Source: a virus. Taken from it: 52,221 nucleotides of DNA. The first letter of the stretch is position 1. Each line of letters opens with the position of its first letter. The stretch lies in IMG/VR virus record IMGVR_UViG_3300035698_011887, positions 1 to 52,221 of that record; one strand, written 5' to 3'. Positions 31,843 through 39,448 of this stretch are shown piece by piece. Below the pieces are notes generated by a model. The model was given only the letters and a program-made list of their open reading frames with translations. It had not been told where the DNA came from and made no database searches. A program made the translations under genes and the position numbers.

Positions 31843-32779
31843 TCATTACCTCCTTTATTATGTCTAATGTCCCTTGTTCTATATCATTCTCTTTTATATA
31901 TTGTTTCAGGTTCTTTGCATAGTCAAGACCATCAATCTTGACATTATCTTTCAAGCGAGACACGAATGCCTCAAGCTCTTTGTTCTCTTTCTTTTCCTGT
32001 TCGATGGTAGACAAATCAAACACTTTCTCAGAAGGTTCTATAGGTATTAAATGCTTTTCGATTGTCCTATCATCCGTATCATAGATATAAACACATGGCT
32101 CATGGTCAAGCTGTGCTGTTGTCATTCGCATTAGAGAACCACAATTAATGAGATGCCTATTCTTGTAAGAGCATACAAAAGCATTATGATTGTCACCAGA
32201 AACGATAAGATCAAAATTGGTAGTACGCAGTAGTACATTAGCCATTCTAGCATCTTCCTGTCCCTCCCATAGTTTTTTGTTTTTAATTATCATCTTGTGT
32301 ATGACTAAGATATTTATTCCGTCTGTTATTATTTCTGGGATGTCCTCAAACCATGAAGCTCCATATAAATGTACGTTGGAATGAATTATTTTTGGTGGAT
32401 ATTTCCCAGATTCTATTACTTGTGTTGGTTGTGTTTCTTTTGGTTTGCTACCAAGAATAGACAACACACCAGCAGCCTCCAAAACTCTAAGAGGAGTGTT
32501 CTTTGTATCTGAGGAATGGTATCTCAAGTCATGCTGTCCAAATATAGTTTTGATTGGGATATCATTTACATCTTTCAGCGTTTTGATTACTGCCCTCTTT
32601 AGAAAATCATTTGCTTTGTGACTGTCAAAGAAATCTCCCGGCTGTAAGATTAATGAGCAATTGTATTCATGGGCAAGACCAAGGATATGGCACAATTTCT
32701 TATTTTGTGGATAATCATCTATTCTTTTTTTTGGTGGAGCGTTAGTTAAATGCCAATCACCTGTTAGAAGTATTTTCAT
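31829..32779 (-). CDS. sbcD: SbcD/Mre11-like exonuclease (gp47 type)
   Basis: The 316-residue protein carries the calcineurin-like phosphoesterase motifs in order: GDWHL (residues 7-11), LQPGDFFDSHKA, TIFGQHDLRYH (GNHD variant with Gln), INILVIHKMI, IVSGDNHNAF (GxH equivalent SGDNHN). These bind the two Mn ions of Mre11/SbcD nucleases. ATG 32779 has AGGAGG about eight bases upstream. It lies between two halves of sbcC, unlike the usual adjacent order. Confidence 0.87.
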   Translation of the reverse strand: MKILLTGDWHLTNAPPKKRIDDYPQNKKLCHILGLAHEYNCSLILQPGDFFDSHKANDFLKRAVIKTLKDVNDIPIKTIFGQHDLRYHSSDTKNTPLRVLEAAGVLSILGSKPKETQPTQVIESGKYPPKIIHSNVHLYGASWFEDIPEIITDGINILVIHKMIIKNKKLWEGQEDARMANVLLRTTNFDLIVSGDNHNAFVCSYKNRHLINCGSLMRMTTAQLDHEPCVYIYDTDDRTIEKHLIPIEPSEKVFDLSTIEQEKKENKELEAFVSRLKDNVKIDGLDYAKNLKQYIKENDIEQGTLDIIKEVMNGRD

Positions 32780-33629
32780 TTCTTAAACCTCCTTTTTTAA
32801 TTAAATATAGTCGCTTTGTAAATTTAATTTCCGTATTAGGACGAATACCATTTAATTTGTTTCTCTTTGCGACTTCTTTTAAAATTTGTTTTTCCAAACA
32901 TGGCTTTAATCTTGTGTTATTTTTTGAAAGATTGCAATTTTCGCATGATGTTACTAAATTTCTGGCTTCATCCACACCACCTTCATATTTTGGCTTTATA
33001 TGGTCACAATGTAACTTAACACCATCAACGATAGATGAATCACCACAATAAATGCATTTGAATTTGTCTCTTTTAAATATAAGGAAAGTAGCACGTTCAT
33101 CGGCTGCAATTTTATGATGATATTCTATTAAGCATTCTTTAGTACAAAATATTTTGTGCTTCTTTTTTGTGGTGAACTTCTTAGAGCAATTCTTACATAA
33201 TTTTTCTTGCTCTTGTCCTACTGATATATCAAACTCTTTTACCCTATAATACATAGTCGTATATGAACAGGTAAACTTTTTTGCACATTGACGTAGGGAA
33301 AGCCCTTCTTCTTCATAACAATACCTAAGTTTTTCTTCATTTATAACCAATTTTTTTCTCTTTGTGCCCTTTTTCGTTGTAACTTTCTTTGGAATCCTCT
33401 TTGTAACTTTCTTTCTCAACAAACCCAATTTCTTATTTACAGTGATTTTTGAACAGTTGAACTGTGCCATACATTCTTCTATAGTGTACCCAGATTCTTT
33501 ATATAGTTTTACCAGTTTTTTGTCAATCGCATGGCATTTTTTACAACGACACCTATACCCACTTGGCAGGGTGTCAAATTCATCCACCGATTTTTTTTCC
33601 TCACAAGTTCGGCACTTTCTCATGTTCAT
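32757..33629 (-). CDS. HNH endonuclease with zinc and HTH motifs, inserted in the sbcC cluster
   Basis: The start is ATG 33629, six bases after GGAGAAAG and overlapping the sbcC N-terminal stop (ATGA); a longer frame to 33671 exists. The 290-residue protein has an N-terminal Cys motif (CRTCEEKKSVDEFDTLPSGY), two HTH-like helices (YTIEECMAQFNCSKITVNKK; LSLRQCAKKFTCSYTTMYYR), a zinc finger (CKNCSKKF) and an HNH core (FKCIYCGDSSI, LHCDHIKPKYEGG, NLVTSCENCNLSKNN). It is a probable homing endonuclease. Its 3' end overlaps sbcD by 23 bases. Confidence 0.83.
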   Translation of the reverse strand: MNMRKCRTCEEKKSVDEFDTLPSGYRCRCKKCHAIDKKLVKLYKESGYTIEECMAQFNCSKITVNKKLGLLRKKVTKRIPKKVTTKKGTKRKKLVINEEKLRYCYEEEGLSLRQCAKKFTCSYTTMYYRVKEFDISVGQEQEKLCKNCSKKFTTKKKHKIFCTKECLIEYHHKIAADERATFLIFKRDKFKCIYCGDSSIVDGVKLHCDHIKPKYEGGVDEARNLVTSCENCNLSKNNTRLKPCLEKQILKEVAKRNKLNGIRPNTEIKFTKRLYLIKKGGLRNENTSNR

Positions 33630-34708
33630 TTCTTTCTCCAATGTTGTCGATATGCCCCACATTTTGGACAAAAATCATTTTTATTCTCTTTTAGTAGCTG
33701 GGTTCTTTCTTTTATATCTGTTTTGAGTACGTCAGACATTGAATTTAAGGACAATTGAGTATCAAGTATGTCACTGTATAACTTTTCAAATTTGGCGTGC
33801 TTATTTCGCAACTGAGAGAGTTTGACAGATATGGCTTTTGCCTCCTTTACATCATCTTCAATTGAAATGATGTTCTTGGCATTTTCTATTCCCTCTTTCT
33901 TTAGTTCGCATTCCTCTATTAACAAACCAAGAGCTTTTTCTTTTTCCTTCAGCTTTGTTAATCGAGCTTGTCTTTTCTTTATCTGTTTGAATGGCATTTC
34001 AATTTCTAACCACTCGTCAAGCTCATGCAGTTCTGTTTTCTTGTCCCTTATTTTTGCTATTGCCAACTGAAGTTCATCTGCATATTGTTTTGTTGATTGA
34101 AAATTTTTATATACAACATCTATTTGTTCTATCCGATTCCCAACATCTTCCAGACCATCATACTTTTTTAGCTCTTCCCTTTTATCCTTTATCTCATTCT
34201 TGAGCCGTTTACTTTCAGCAAGAGAAGAATTAACTATACTGCTAACAGCGGTGTTGACTTCATGGATTATCTCAAGCCCAACAATCTTGTTCAATGCTTT
34301 AGCTACATTTCCGGGAGTCTCTTGCAGCATGAAAAACTTTTCCGCCTGAGACTGAATATTTATCTTGTCCATGTTGGATATGAGACTGATTTCTTCCGGC
34401 ACATCTGTTCGGAGTGCTTCGAGTTCCAAATCCTGTATGATATACCCATTGAGTCTCTTGTCTCTTGCTCTGGTAATAAAAGAATTGTCATCAAATCCAA
34501 TCGAAACAACTGTGCTGTCTTTATCTGTAGAGAACCAAGATTTGAAATGGAATCCTGATGGTTTGTTTTGGAGTGCCCAAATTATTGCTCGGATGAGTGA
34601 GGACTTACCATGATGACTTGTTCCTTTGATATTGTTCACGCCTTTGTCAAACTCAAGGAGTGAATATTTGTGCCCTTGAAAGTTAGTTACTTCGAGTGCT
34701 TTAATCAT
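33626..34708 (-). CDS. sbcC: SbcC/Rad50-like ATPase, N-terminal piece ending at the zinc hook
   Basis: The 360-residue protein starts MIKALEVTNFQGHKYS, has Walker A NIKGTSHHGKSSLI (about residues 28-40), a Q-loop region NIQSQAEKFFMLQETPG, a long ascending coiled coil, and at its end the zinc hook FCPKCG. Nine residues after the second Cys the frame stops, and the last bases serve as ribosome site for the HNH gene. There is no signature or Walker B; those are in 30992-31609. The protein thus stops where a normal SbcC turns back at its hook. Confidence 0.87.
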   Translation of the reverse strand: MIKALEVTNFQGHKYSLLEFDKGVNNIKGTSHHGKSSLIRAIIWALQNKPSGFHFKSWFSTDKDSTVVSIGFDDNSFITRARDKRLNGYIIQDLELEALRTDVPEEISLISNMDKINIQSQAEKFFMLQETPGNVAKALNKIVGLEIIHEVNTAVSSIVNSSLAESKRLKNEIKDKREELKKYDGLEDVGNRIEQIDVVYKNFQSTKQYADELQLAIAKIRDKKTELHELDEWLEIEMPFKQIKKRQARLTKLKEKEKALGLLIEECELKKEGIENAKNIISIEDDVKEAKAISVKLSQLRNKHAKFEKLYSDILDTQLSLNSMSDVLKTDIKERTQLLKENKNDFCPKCGAYRQHWRKK

Positions 34709-34709
34709 T

Positions 34710-34907
34710 TTAATATTCCATCCCAGAATATCGTTGTGAAATACAAATCATATGTTTATTTATTTTTTTGATTTCATCTTCAATTCCCTGTTTGTATATA
34801 TCGTAATCTACTTTGGCTGTAAGTAATTTATGTAGCCTTTCAAGTTCTTTATCAAAAAGTATCATGTTCTTTTTTGCTTCACTTTTAGTAAACATAAAGT
34901 TACTCAT
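34710..34907 (-). CDS. Hypothetical small helical protein
   Basis: The 65-residue protein starts at ATG 34907 behind AAAGGAG. It is Lys/Glu-rich and probably helical (FDKELERLHKLLTAKVDYDI). It ends one base before the sbcC N-terminal start, so it belongs to the same operon. No family recognised. A candidate structured RNA precedes it. Confidence 0.6.
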   Translation of the reverse strand: MSNFMFTKSEAKKNMILFDKELERLHKLLTAKVDYDIYKQGIEDEIKKINKHMICISQRYSGMEY

Positions 34908-34927
34908 TTTTCTCTCCTTTAAGAAAT

Positions 34928-35012
34928 GGTGCTAGCAGGACGACCGGCAGACGGGGAAAGACAAGCAAACCCTGGCATTTTTCGTCCATTTCTGCCACCG
35001 GATACCAGCACT
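34928..35012 (-). ncRNA. Candidate structured leader RNA upstream of the recombination operon
   Basis: On the - strand, GTGCT (35011-35007) pairs with AGCAC (34933-34929), enclosing CTGCC/GGCAG pairs (GGCAG at 34946-34950 with CTGCC at 34992-34996) and a hairpin TGGCA/TGCCA (34973-34977 with 34993-34997) as an alternative. The loop of this hairpin has TCGTCC (34982-34987), complementary over 6 bp to GGACGA (34938-34943), which would give a pseudoknot. The element is GC-rich within AT-rich sequence and non-coding. Coordinates of pairs are given on the + strand. Class unknown. Confidence 0.42.
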
Positions 35013-35016
35013 GTTT

Positions 35017-35168
35017 TTATTTTCCATTGAGTACAAAGTTAAACAACGACTTTATGTATTCACCATATAACGATTTTTTGTCTTTATACTCTTTATCAAG
35101 CGAAAACAAATAATGCACGTAATAAATAAATAAGCGGTGAATATGAAAAAAATAATTATTTTTTTCAT
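35017..35168 (-). CDS. Uncertain small ORF pair (38-aa membrane peptide and overlapping 33-aa frame)
   Basis: ATG 35168 opens a 38-codon frame to 35052 with a hydrophobic N-terminus (MKKIIIFFIFTAYLFITCII), behind a weak GGATG site. A second frame, from GTG 35118 to 35017, encodes a well-composed acidic/basic peptide (SLDKEYKDKKSLYGEYIKSL). The two may be one gene with a frameshift or one may be noise. Function unknown. Confidence 0.3.
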
Positions 35169-35169
35169 A

Positions 35170-35349
35170 TCATCCTTTTTTTATCAACATAAGATCATCT
35201 CTTATGGACTTACAGGATTTGATTAATGTCATCAGTTTTTTCCTTAGACGAGTGCAGGCAACTTTCTGCCCTTTGTCTACTTTCTCTGCATCCGAAAGAA
35301 ATGTATCTACCTCTTGTGACATACGCATAATCTGTGTTCCTATTTTCAT
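35170..35349 (-). CDS. Histone H1-like miniprotein (Hc1-like)
   Basis: The 59-residue product opens at ATG 35349, whose first bases overlap the nuclease stop (ATGA), with AAAGGAGCC upstream. It reads EVDTFLSDAEKVDKGQKVAC, then TRLRKKLMTLIKSCKSIRDD, which closely follows the Hc1/histone H1-like pattern (F..DAEK...GNKAAGTRLRK.L.EL.K.....R..I...K). Such proteins bind or compact DNA. The Cys in the conserved (A)GTR position is unusual. It lies in the recombination operon. Confidence 0.68.
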   Translation of the reverse strand: MKIGTQIMRMSQEVDTFLSDAEKVDKGQKVACTRLRKKLMTLIKSCKSIRDDLMLIKKG

Positions 35350-35789
35350 TGTGGCTCCTTTCTTTTCAATGTTAGTTTCTTTTTTAAGATAAGTTTCGGT
35401 TCCTTCCTTGTCAACTGCGGTGTTGAATTTGCTTTTGAGAGCAAGCCAAAAAAAACTTTAGCATCCAAAACAACAATTGGTTCCTGCCTATTTTTTTTAA
35501 TTACCAATAGCCAATTTGTTCCCTCCTTTTGGTTTTCTTTCGCTTGACGAATGTATGATGGCACAGACCAAGTTTCTTGGTATTTTGCTTCTACACTGAA
35601 TGGGAATTGCTTTTGTGCTTCTCCTACAAGACGAACATCTGTCCCAGATAAACCACTTTCCCTTGTGGAAATCAACTCATCTTTTCCCCACGGTATATTA
35701 AGTAAATTAGATATTTTACTACACATCCATTTTTGTAATCTTTGTCCTTTTGCTTTTTTACTTCTCGTTGTGTTTGCAGTCATAGCCAT
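35346..35789 (-). CDS. PD-(D/E)XK nuclease with basic C-terminal tag
   Basis: ATG 35789 (or 35783) begins a 147-residue protein; the frame is open further upstream to 36092, into the HNH remnant. KAKGQRLQKWMCSKISNLLN is the first helix, ESGLSGTDVRLVG holds the catalytic Asp and FPFSVEAKYQETW gives the E-x-K pair, followed by YIRQAKENQKEGTNWLLVIK; these are typical of phage resolvase- or RecB-like PD-(D/E)XK enzymes. The last 19 residues (KEPKLILKKKLTLKRKEPQ) form a basic tag also found in the RecA-like protein and DNA methyltransferase. Confidence 0.7.
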   Translation of the reverse strand: MAMTANTTRSKKAKGQRLQKWMCSKISNLLNIPWGKDELISTRESGLSGTDVRLVGEAQKQFPFSVEAKYQETWSVPSYIRQAKENQKEGTNWLLVIKKNRQEPIVVLDAKVFFGLLSKANSTPQLTRKEPKLILKKKLTLKRKEPQ

Positions 35790-36477
35790 CCCCAGATATA
35801 AATTTTTTAATAATTGTTTATAATATACTTTCCAGTCTCTTCTACCAAAATTTGCTTTACCATTACATGACCTACACACTGTAGCTAAATTGTCCTCTTT
35901 ACAATTTAATTTGTTGTAATCTATATGATGAATAACTAAATCTTCTGTTGCTCCACAACAAACACAAGTGTGGTTGTCTCTGTTTCTTATTAACTCTTTG
36001 AATTCTGAATCCCTCCATAAAAAACAGTAACCATCATGAGTAATTCCACCCCCTCCAAGAAGGATTATTTGCTCCAGCCATTCTTCCATCACCCAATGCT
36101 TTACTTATTTTATCTCGAACTTCTTTTCTATTTGTTCCATGGTTTTTTGTTATCATGCTTTTTGCTTCTTCGGTATGTTTTTTTCCAAAAAAATGATTTC
36201 TTTTTCCAGATTGAGCAGCACTCATTTTCTTTCTAGTTTCTTTGGTATGTTTTCTTCCAGAGAAACCAGGAGAACACTTACCATACATACTATTAAACTC
36301 TCCTGTATTGGAGCATTTAAGGGAACAGAAAATTGATTCTTTTCTTCTTCCTAAAAATTCAACACCGCAGTTAAGACAATTTTTTATATAGAAGAATTTG
36401 TATCCATCTCTATTGACTAAATTACCATTCTTCGATAGTACAAATTCTTCTATATTATCCCAGCAAATTTTGGGCAT
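35790..36477 (-). pseudogene. NUMOD3-HNH homing endonuclease with frameshift
   Basis: The N-terminal frame (36477-36034) begins after AAGGAAATT and has a Cys pair (NCLNCGVEF, IFCSLKCS) and two NUMOD3 repeats (SGRKHTKETRKKMSAAQSGK; FGKKHTEEAKSMI), ending GANNPSWRGWNYS. The HNH core (HTCVCCGATEDLVIHHIDYN, DNLATVCRSCN) follows in another frame. Removing one base from the five-C run at 36050-36054 joins them as NPSWRGGITHDGYCF, the normal NPxWxGG passage. So the gene is broken by one base or the run is a sequencing error. Its end is fused in frame to the PD-(D/E)XK gene. Confidence 0.75.
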
Positions 36478-36496
36478 TTTTTAATTTCCTTTCAAA

Positions 36497-37372
36497 TCAA
36501 TCCCAAGCATTTTTATCCTTGAAAACATATACTGTTATCCATGGTATTGTTCTCAGCCATGCACCACCTTTGGAGTATCCAGTTCCACCAGAACCAGAAG
36601 CACTTCTACCACGATTATCCATATCATTAACGATTCCACCAGAAGTATTAAATCCAATTCCCCAACCAGAGTTCATTGCTTTAGTTGTTGAACCTTCTCT
36701 TACAACCATTATTTTTGTGCCTTGCATAATACAGGCACTCAGGACAGCTTTTTGCAGCACGATAAATGAAGTGACCATTTCCTTTTTATATTTTGGATTA
36801 GCTGTGATTGTCAGCATTCCAATTGGCTCTACCTTGTTTAAGTCAACTGAGTTTACTACCTCTATTGATTTAGTTGGTTTTTCTTCGTGTCTTCCATTAT
36901 AAGAACCACCACTTGTAATACATTTGCCCTTGCCCCATGCTTTTTCATAGTGCTTTATGGCATGTTCATAAGAATAGTTCTTCTTGAATTTGGTTAGCAT
37001 AGCTAACGGAGTAAATTCGGGACCAGGATTTGCACTTTCATTATATGTTCCTAAGTTAGCAAATACAATATCTGGTGTCCGTAAATATTCTCGTTTTGTT
37101 TCTGCTGCTTCAACTGTCAGTGTCACCCCCTCATTGTTTGCAGACTGCATCTGTCCTTGACCTTGAAGCTGTCCTTGACCCTGCATCTGTCCTTGAATGT
37201 TTGTGTTTGTATTTTTATTGGTGTTTGAGTTCAGATTTGTGTTTGTATTTTTATTGGTATTACAGTTTGTATTTGTGTTAATGTCAACATCCTGTAAACC
37301 AAAAGCAAATGATGGAGCAGAAAGTAATACTGTAAACAGAATTGCAAAAATGATTGTGTATAATTTTTTCAT
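36497..37372 (-). CDS. Exported Asn/Thr- and Gln/Gly-repeat protein
   Basis: The start is ATG 37372, nine bases after GGAGA; the frame extends upstream but with no ribosome site. The 291-residue protein has a Sec signal (KKLYTIIFAILFTVLLSAPS, cleavage near AFA), then an Asn/Thr repeat (NTNKNTNTNLNSNTNKNTNT) and GQ repeats (QGQMQGQGQLQGQGQMQ), and a folded C-terminal part with SPIDVNS-like beta pattern (SIEVVNSVDLNKVEPIGMLT) and a Gly/Ser-rich loop. It is periplasmic or outer-surface by prediction. I know no phage family with this design; host-derived origin is possible. Confidence 0.6.
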   Translation of the reverse strand: MKKLYTIIFAILFTVLLSAPSFAFGLQDVDINTNTNCNTNKNTNTNLNSNTNKNTNTNIQGQMQGQGQLQGQGQMQSANNEGVTLTVEAAETKREYLRTPDIVFANLGTYNESANPGPEFTPLAMLTKFKKNYSYEHAIKHYEKAWGKGKCITSGGSYNGRHEEKPTKSIEVVNSVDLNKVEPIGMLTITANPKYKKEMVTSFIVLQKAVLSACIMQGTKIMVVREGSTTKAMNSGWGIGFNTSGGIVNDMDNRGRSASGSGGTGYSKGGAWLRTIPWITVYVFKDKNAWD

Positions 37373-37385
37373 GGTTTTATTCTCC

Positions 37386-38294
37386 TTATAATTTTGTTGG
37401 TTGCATTTCAATTGGAAGAAAAACAACTGAACCAATTTGCATTTTCTCAGGAACAACGTTCAAATTCAGTTCGTGTATTTTCTTCCAGTTCATTATATCC
37501 CCTGTGTATTTATAAGCTATTGAAGAAAAAGTTTCCCCTTCAATAACTGTGTGGGTAAATGTTTTTGGCTTTTCTTCTAGTCGAATCATTGGCTCTTCTT
37601 TTTCTTCATCTAACTGTAATATCACCTCCTTTATTTGTTTATTTTGTCCGTTTTCTGATAGTCCTTTAAAGACAACAAAACTTCCCATTGAGTTGTAAAC
37701 ATCTTTGACATACTGAGGGTCATAGTTTACATACTGTAAGAGTGCTTTTTCCATGTTGTTGTCATTTTCACCTAAGTATTTTTTAAGCACGTAAGCACCA
37801 GAATCAATGCCTGTTTCAATATCATGGAAATCAAATCTACTCTTCAGTTTGAGCTTCTTTACCCATATAGGCATTACCTGCATCAATCCTCTTGCTCCTG
37901 CTTTGCTTCGCAGTGTTGGATTGAAGTGGCTCTCTCGTTCCATCACTGCAATAATAGGAATGATTGGCAGACCATGCTTGTCTGCTGCAATGATAATATT
38001 TCTTGCTATCTCTGTTGCGACAAGATTAGGAACCGTCTTATTGATTCGGAGTACATAGTCCCTAATATGATTAAAAATCTTCCTCTCTTTCTCTTCGAGT
38101 TCAACTACCTTTAGTGCAAGTGAGTTGTTTGCATCTAAAAGAGTATCAATTTGTTTGTTTGCGGTTTCTATTTCAGATTTGTATGCAAAAATCTGCCAAC
38201 TTATTAACAAAACAAAAATACTAAACATTGATATCCCTAAAACAGTTAATACTTTGCTTTTATCAAGTCCTCTTTTTTCTAATAATTCTGCCAT
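37386..38294 (-). CDS. Membrane-anchored lytic transglycosylase with LysM domain
   Basis: The start is ATG 38294, eight bases after GGAGG. The 302-residue protein has an N-terminal membrane anchor (VLTVLGISMFSIFVLLISWQ), a coiled coil, an SLT-type transglycosylase domain with catalytic Glu in IAVMERESHFNPTLRSKAGA and RGLMQVMP, and a C-terminal LysM (THTVIEGETFSSIAYKYTGD, NWKKIHELN). It cleaves peptidoglycan glycan strands. It sits within the replication arm, apart from the lysis cassette, so it may act early or at entry, or be a second lysis enzyme. Confidence 0.87.
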   Translation of the reverse strand: MAELLEKRGLDKSKVLTVLGISMFSIFVLLISWQIFAYKSEIETANKQIDTLLDANNSLALKVVELEEKERKIFNHIRDYVLRINKTVPNLVATEIARNIIIAADKHGLPIIPIIAVMERESHFNPTLRSKAGARGLMQVMPIWVKKLKLKSRFDFHDIETGIDSGAYVLKKYLGENDNNMEKALLQYVNYDPQYVKDVYNSMGSFVVFKGLSENGQNKQIKEVILQLDEEKEEPMIRLEEKPKTFTHTVIEGETFSSIAYKYTGDIMNWKKIHELNLNVVPEKMQIGSVVFLPIEMQPTKL

Positions 38295-38308
38295 TTTATT
38301 TGCCTCCT

Positions 38309-39178
38309 TCATTGTAAGTTAAATGCAATTTCCCATTCTCTAAAGCTGTCTTGTTTTGTAAATGACTGAAAATTTAATTGCTCGAATGTGTCATAGAAAT
38401 CCCTAGAACGCAAGATATTTTTTTCGTACACAAATTCTTTTGTTCCTTCAAAGGGAAGTATTACTAATGGTTCATTTCTTTTTATTATTTCCTGCCCACT
38501 TTCAGACTCAATTTTTTTGAATGTCTTATGGTGTGAAGGCAGTTTTTTTCTTAGCCATTTAATCGCTGTTTTTGGTCCCACATCTTCAACGCCAGCCACA
38601 TTGTCGGTTTGACATCCGGCAATTGATTTTATATATCGCCATTCATAACTAGTAATCCCATATTTCTTTAGGAATTTATCTACTGTCATCATTTTTTTAG
38701 ATTGAAAATCCCACTGAGAACAGTACAATCCCACTAATTGCCATAAGTCATTGTCTCTACTTACAACGATTTTCTTTTGGTCACCACTCCACTGAACTAA
38801 TGAAGCTATTATATCATCTGCCTCAAGTCCTGTCTGAATGAAATTGTTCTTGAAACCAAGAGCAGGAAGAACATCCCTTCTCAGTATATGAAATTGTTTA
38901 TAAGCAATGCCATCAAAAAGCTTTTCCTCTTTTGTCTTTTCTTCTCTTCTCTTCCACTTGTATTGAGGATAAAGTGCAGTTCTATAGCTTTTTCTGCTGT
39001 CCCAAGCGAAGGCAAATGCGTCAGAATCGAACCTTTTTGATAGTTCCAGTACTTGATTAAGGAAATTAAAAACAATCTCTGTTTTCATCTCTTCAGTCGA
39101 TAAGTCCACATTTTTCATGGCATGTTTAGCTCTATGACAAAGTGCGGGACTATCTATTATTAATAATGGTTGTTTCAT
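38309..39178 (-). CDS. FEN-type 5'-3' exonuclease
   Basis: The 289-residue protein has LLIIDSPALCHRAKHAM (first acidic site), FAWDSRKSYRTALYPQYKWK (the helical arch start D.....R), GLEADDIIASL and KKIVVSRDNDLWQLV (acidic metal cluster), and an H3TH motif VGPKTAIKWL, as in T5 and T7-type 5' nucleases. It removes RNA primers and flaps during phage replication. Its start overlaps the next gene's stop. Length is usual for the phage family. Confidence 0.87.
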   Translation of the reverse strand: MKQPLLIIDSPALCHRAKHAMKNVDLSTEEMKTEIVFNFLNQVLELSKRFDSDAFAFAWDSRKSYRTALYPQYKWKRREEKTKEEKLFDGIAYKQFHILRRDVLPALGFKNNFIQTGLEADDIIASLVQWSGDQKKIVVSRDNDLWQLVGLYCSQWDFQSKKMMTVDKFLKKYGITSYEWRYIKSIAGCQTDNVAGVEDVGPKTAIKWLRKKLPSHHKTFKKIESESGQEIIKRNEPLVILPFEGTKEFVYEKNILRSRDFYDTFEQLNFQSFTKQDSFREWEIAFNLQ

Positions 39179-39438
39179 TTTTCCTCTGTTAGCTCTTCGG
39201 ATTTCATCGACTTATTAACTGCCCCTTTAACTACAGTCTTAACCATAAAGAGTTCTTCAATTCCCATTGGAAGTTTTGTTAGCTTTGTGTATCCACAATC
39301 ACATCGAAGCATGAATCCATAATCGCCAGATACCCTACATTGTTCCTTGTCACACACTTGGTTGTGAGGAGGATAAATCATCAAGGTTTTAAATTTATGC
39401 CTGTGAGCAAGTTCTTTTAAGCGTGATAAAATACTCAT
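39175..39438 (-). CDS. Small Cys-containing protein
   Basis: The start is ATG 39438, eight bases after AGGAG; an upstream in-frame ATG at 39456 lacks a site. The 87-residue protein has possible zinc ligands (CDKEQCRVSG, LRCDCGYTKL) in the middle. The stop overlaps the FEN start. It lies between the RecA-like and exonuclease genes and may be a DNA-repair accessory; no family recognised. Confidence 0.6.
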   Translation of the reverse strand: MSILSRLKELAHRHKFKTLMIYPPHNQVCDKEQCRVSGDYGFMLRCDCGYTKLTKLPMGIEELFMVKTVVKGAVNKSMKSEELTEEK

Positions 39439-39448
39439 TTCATTTCTC

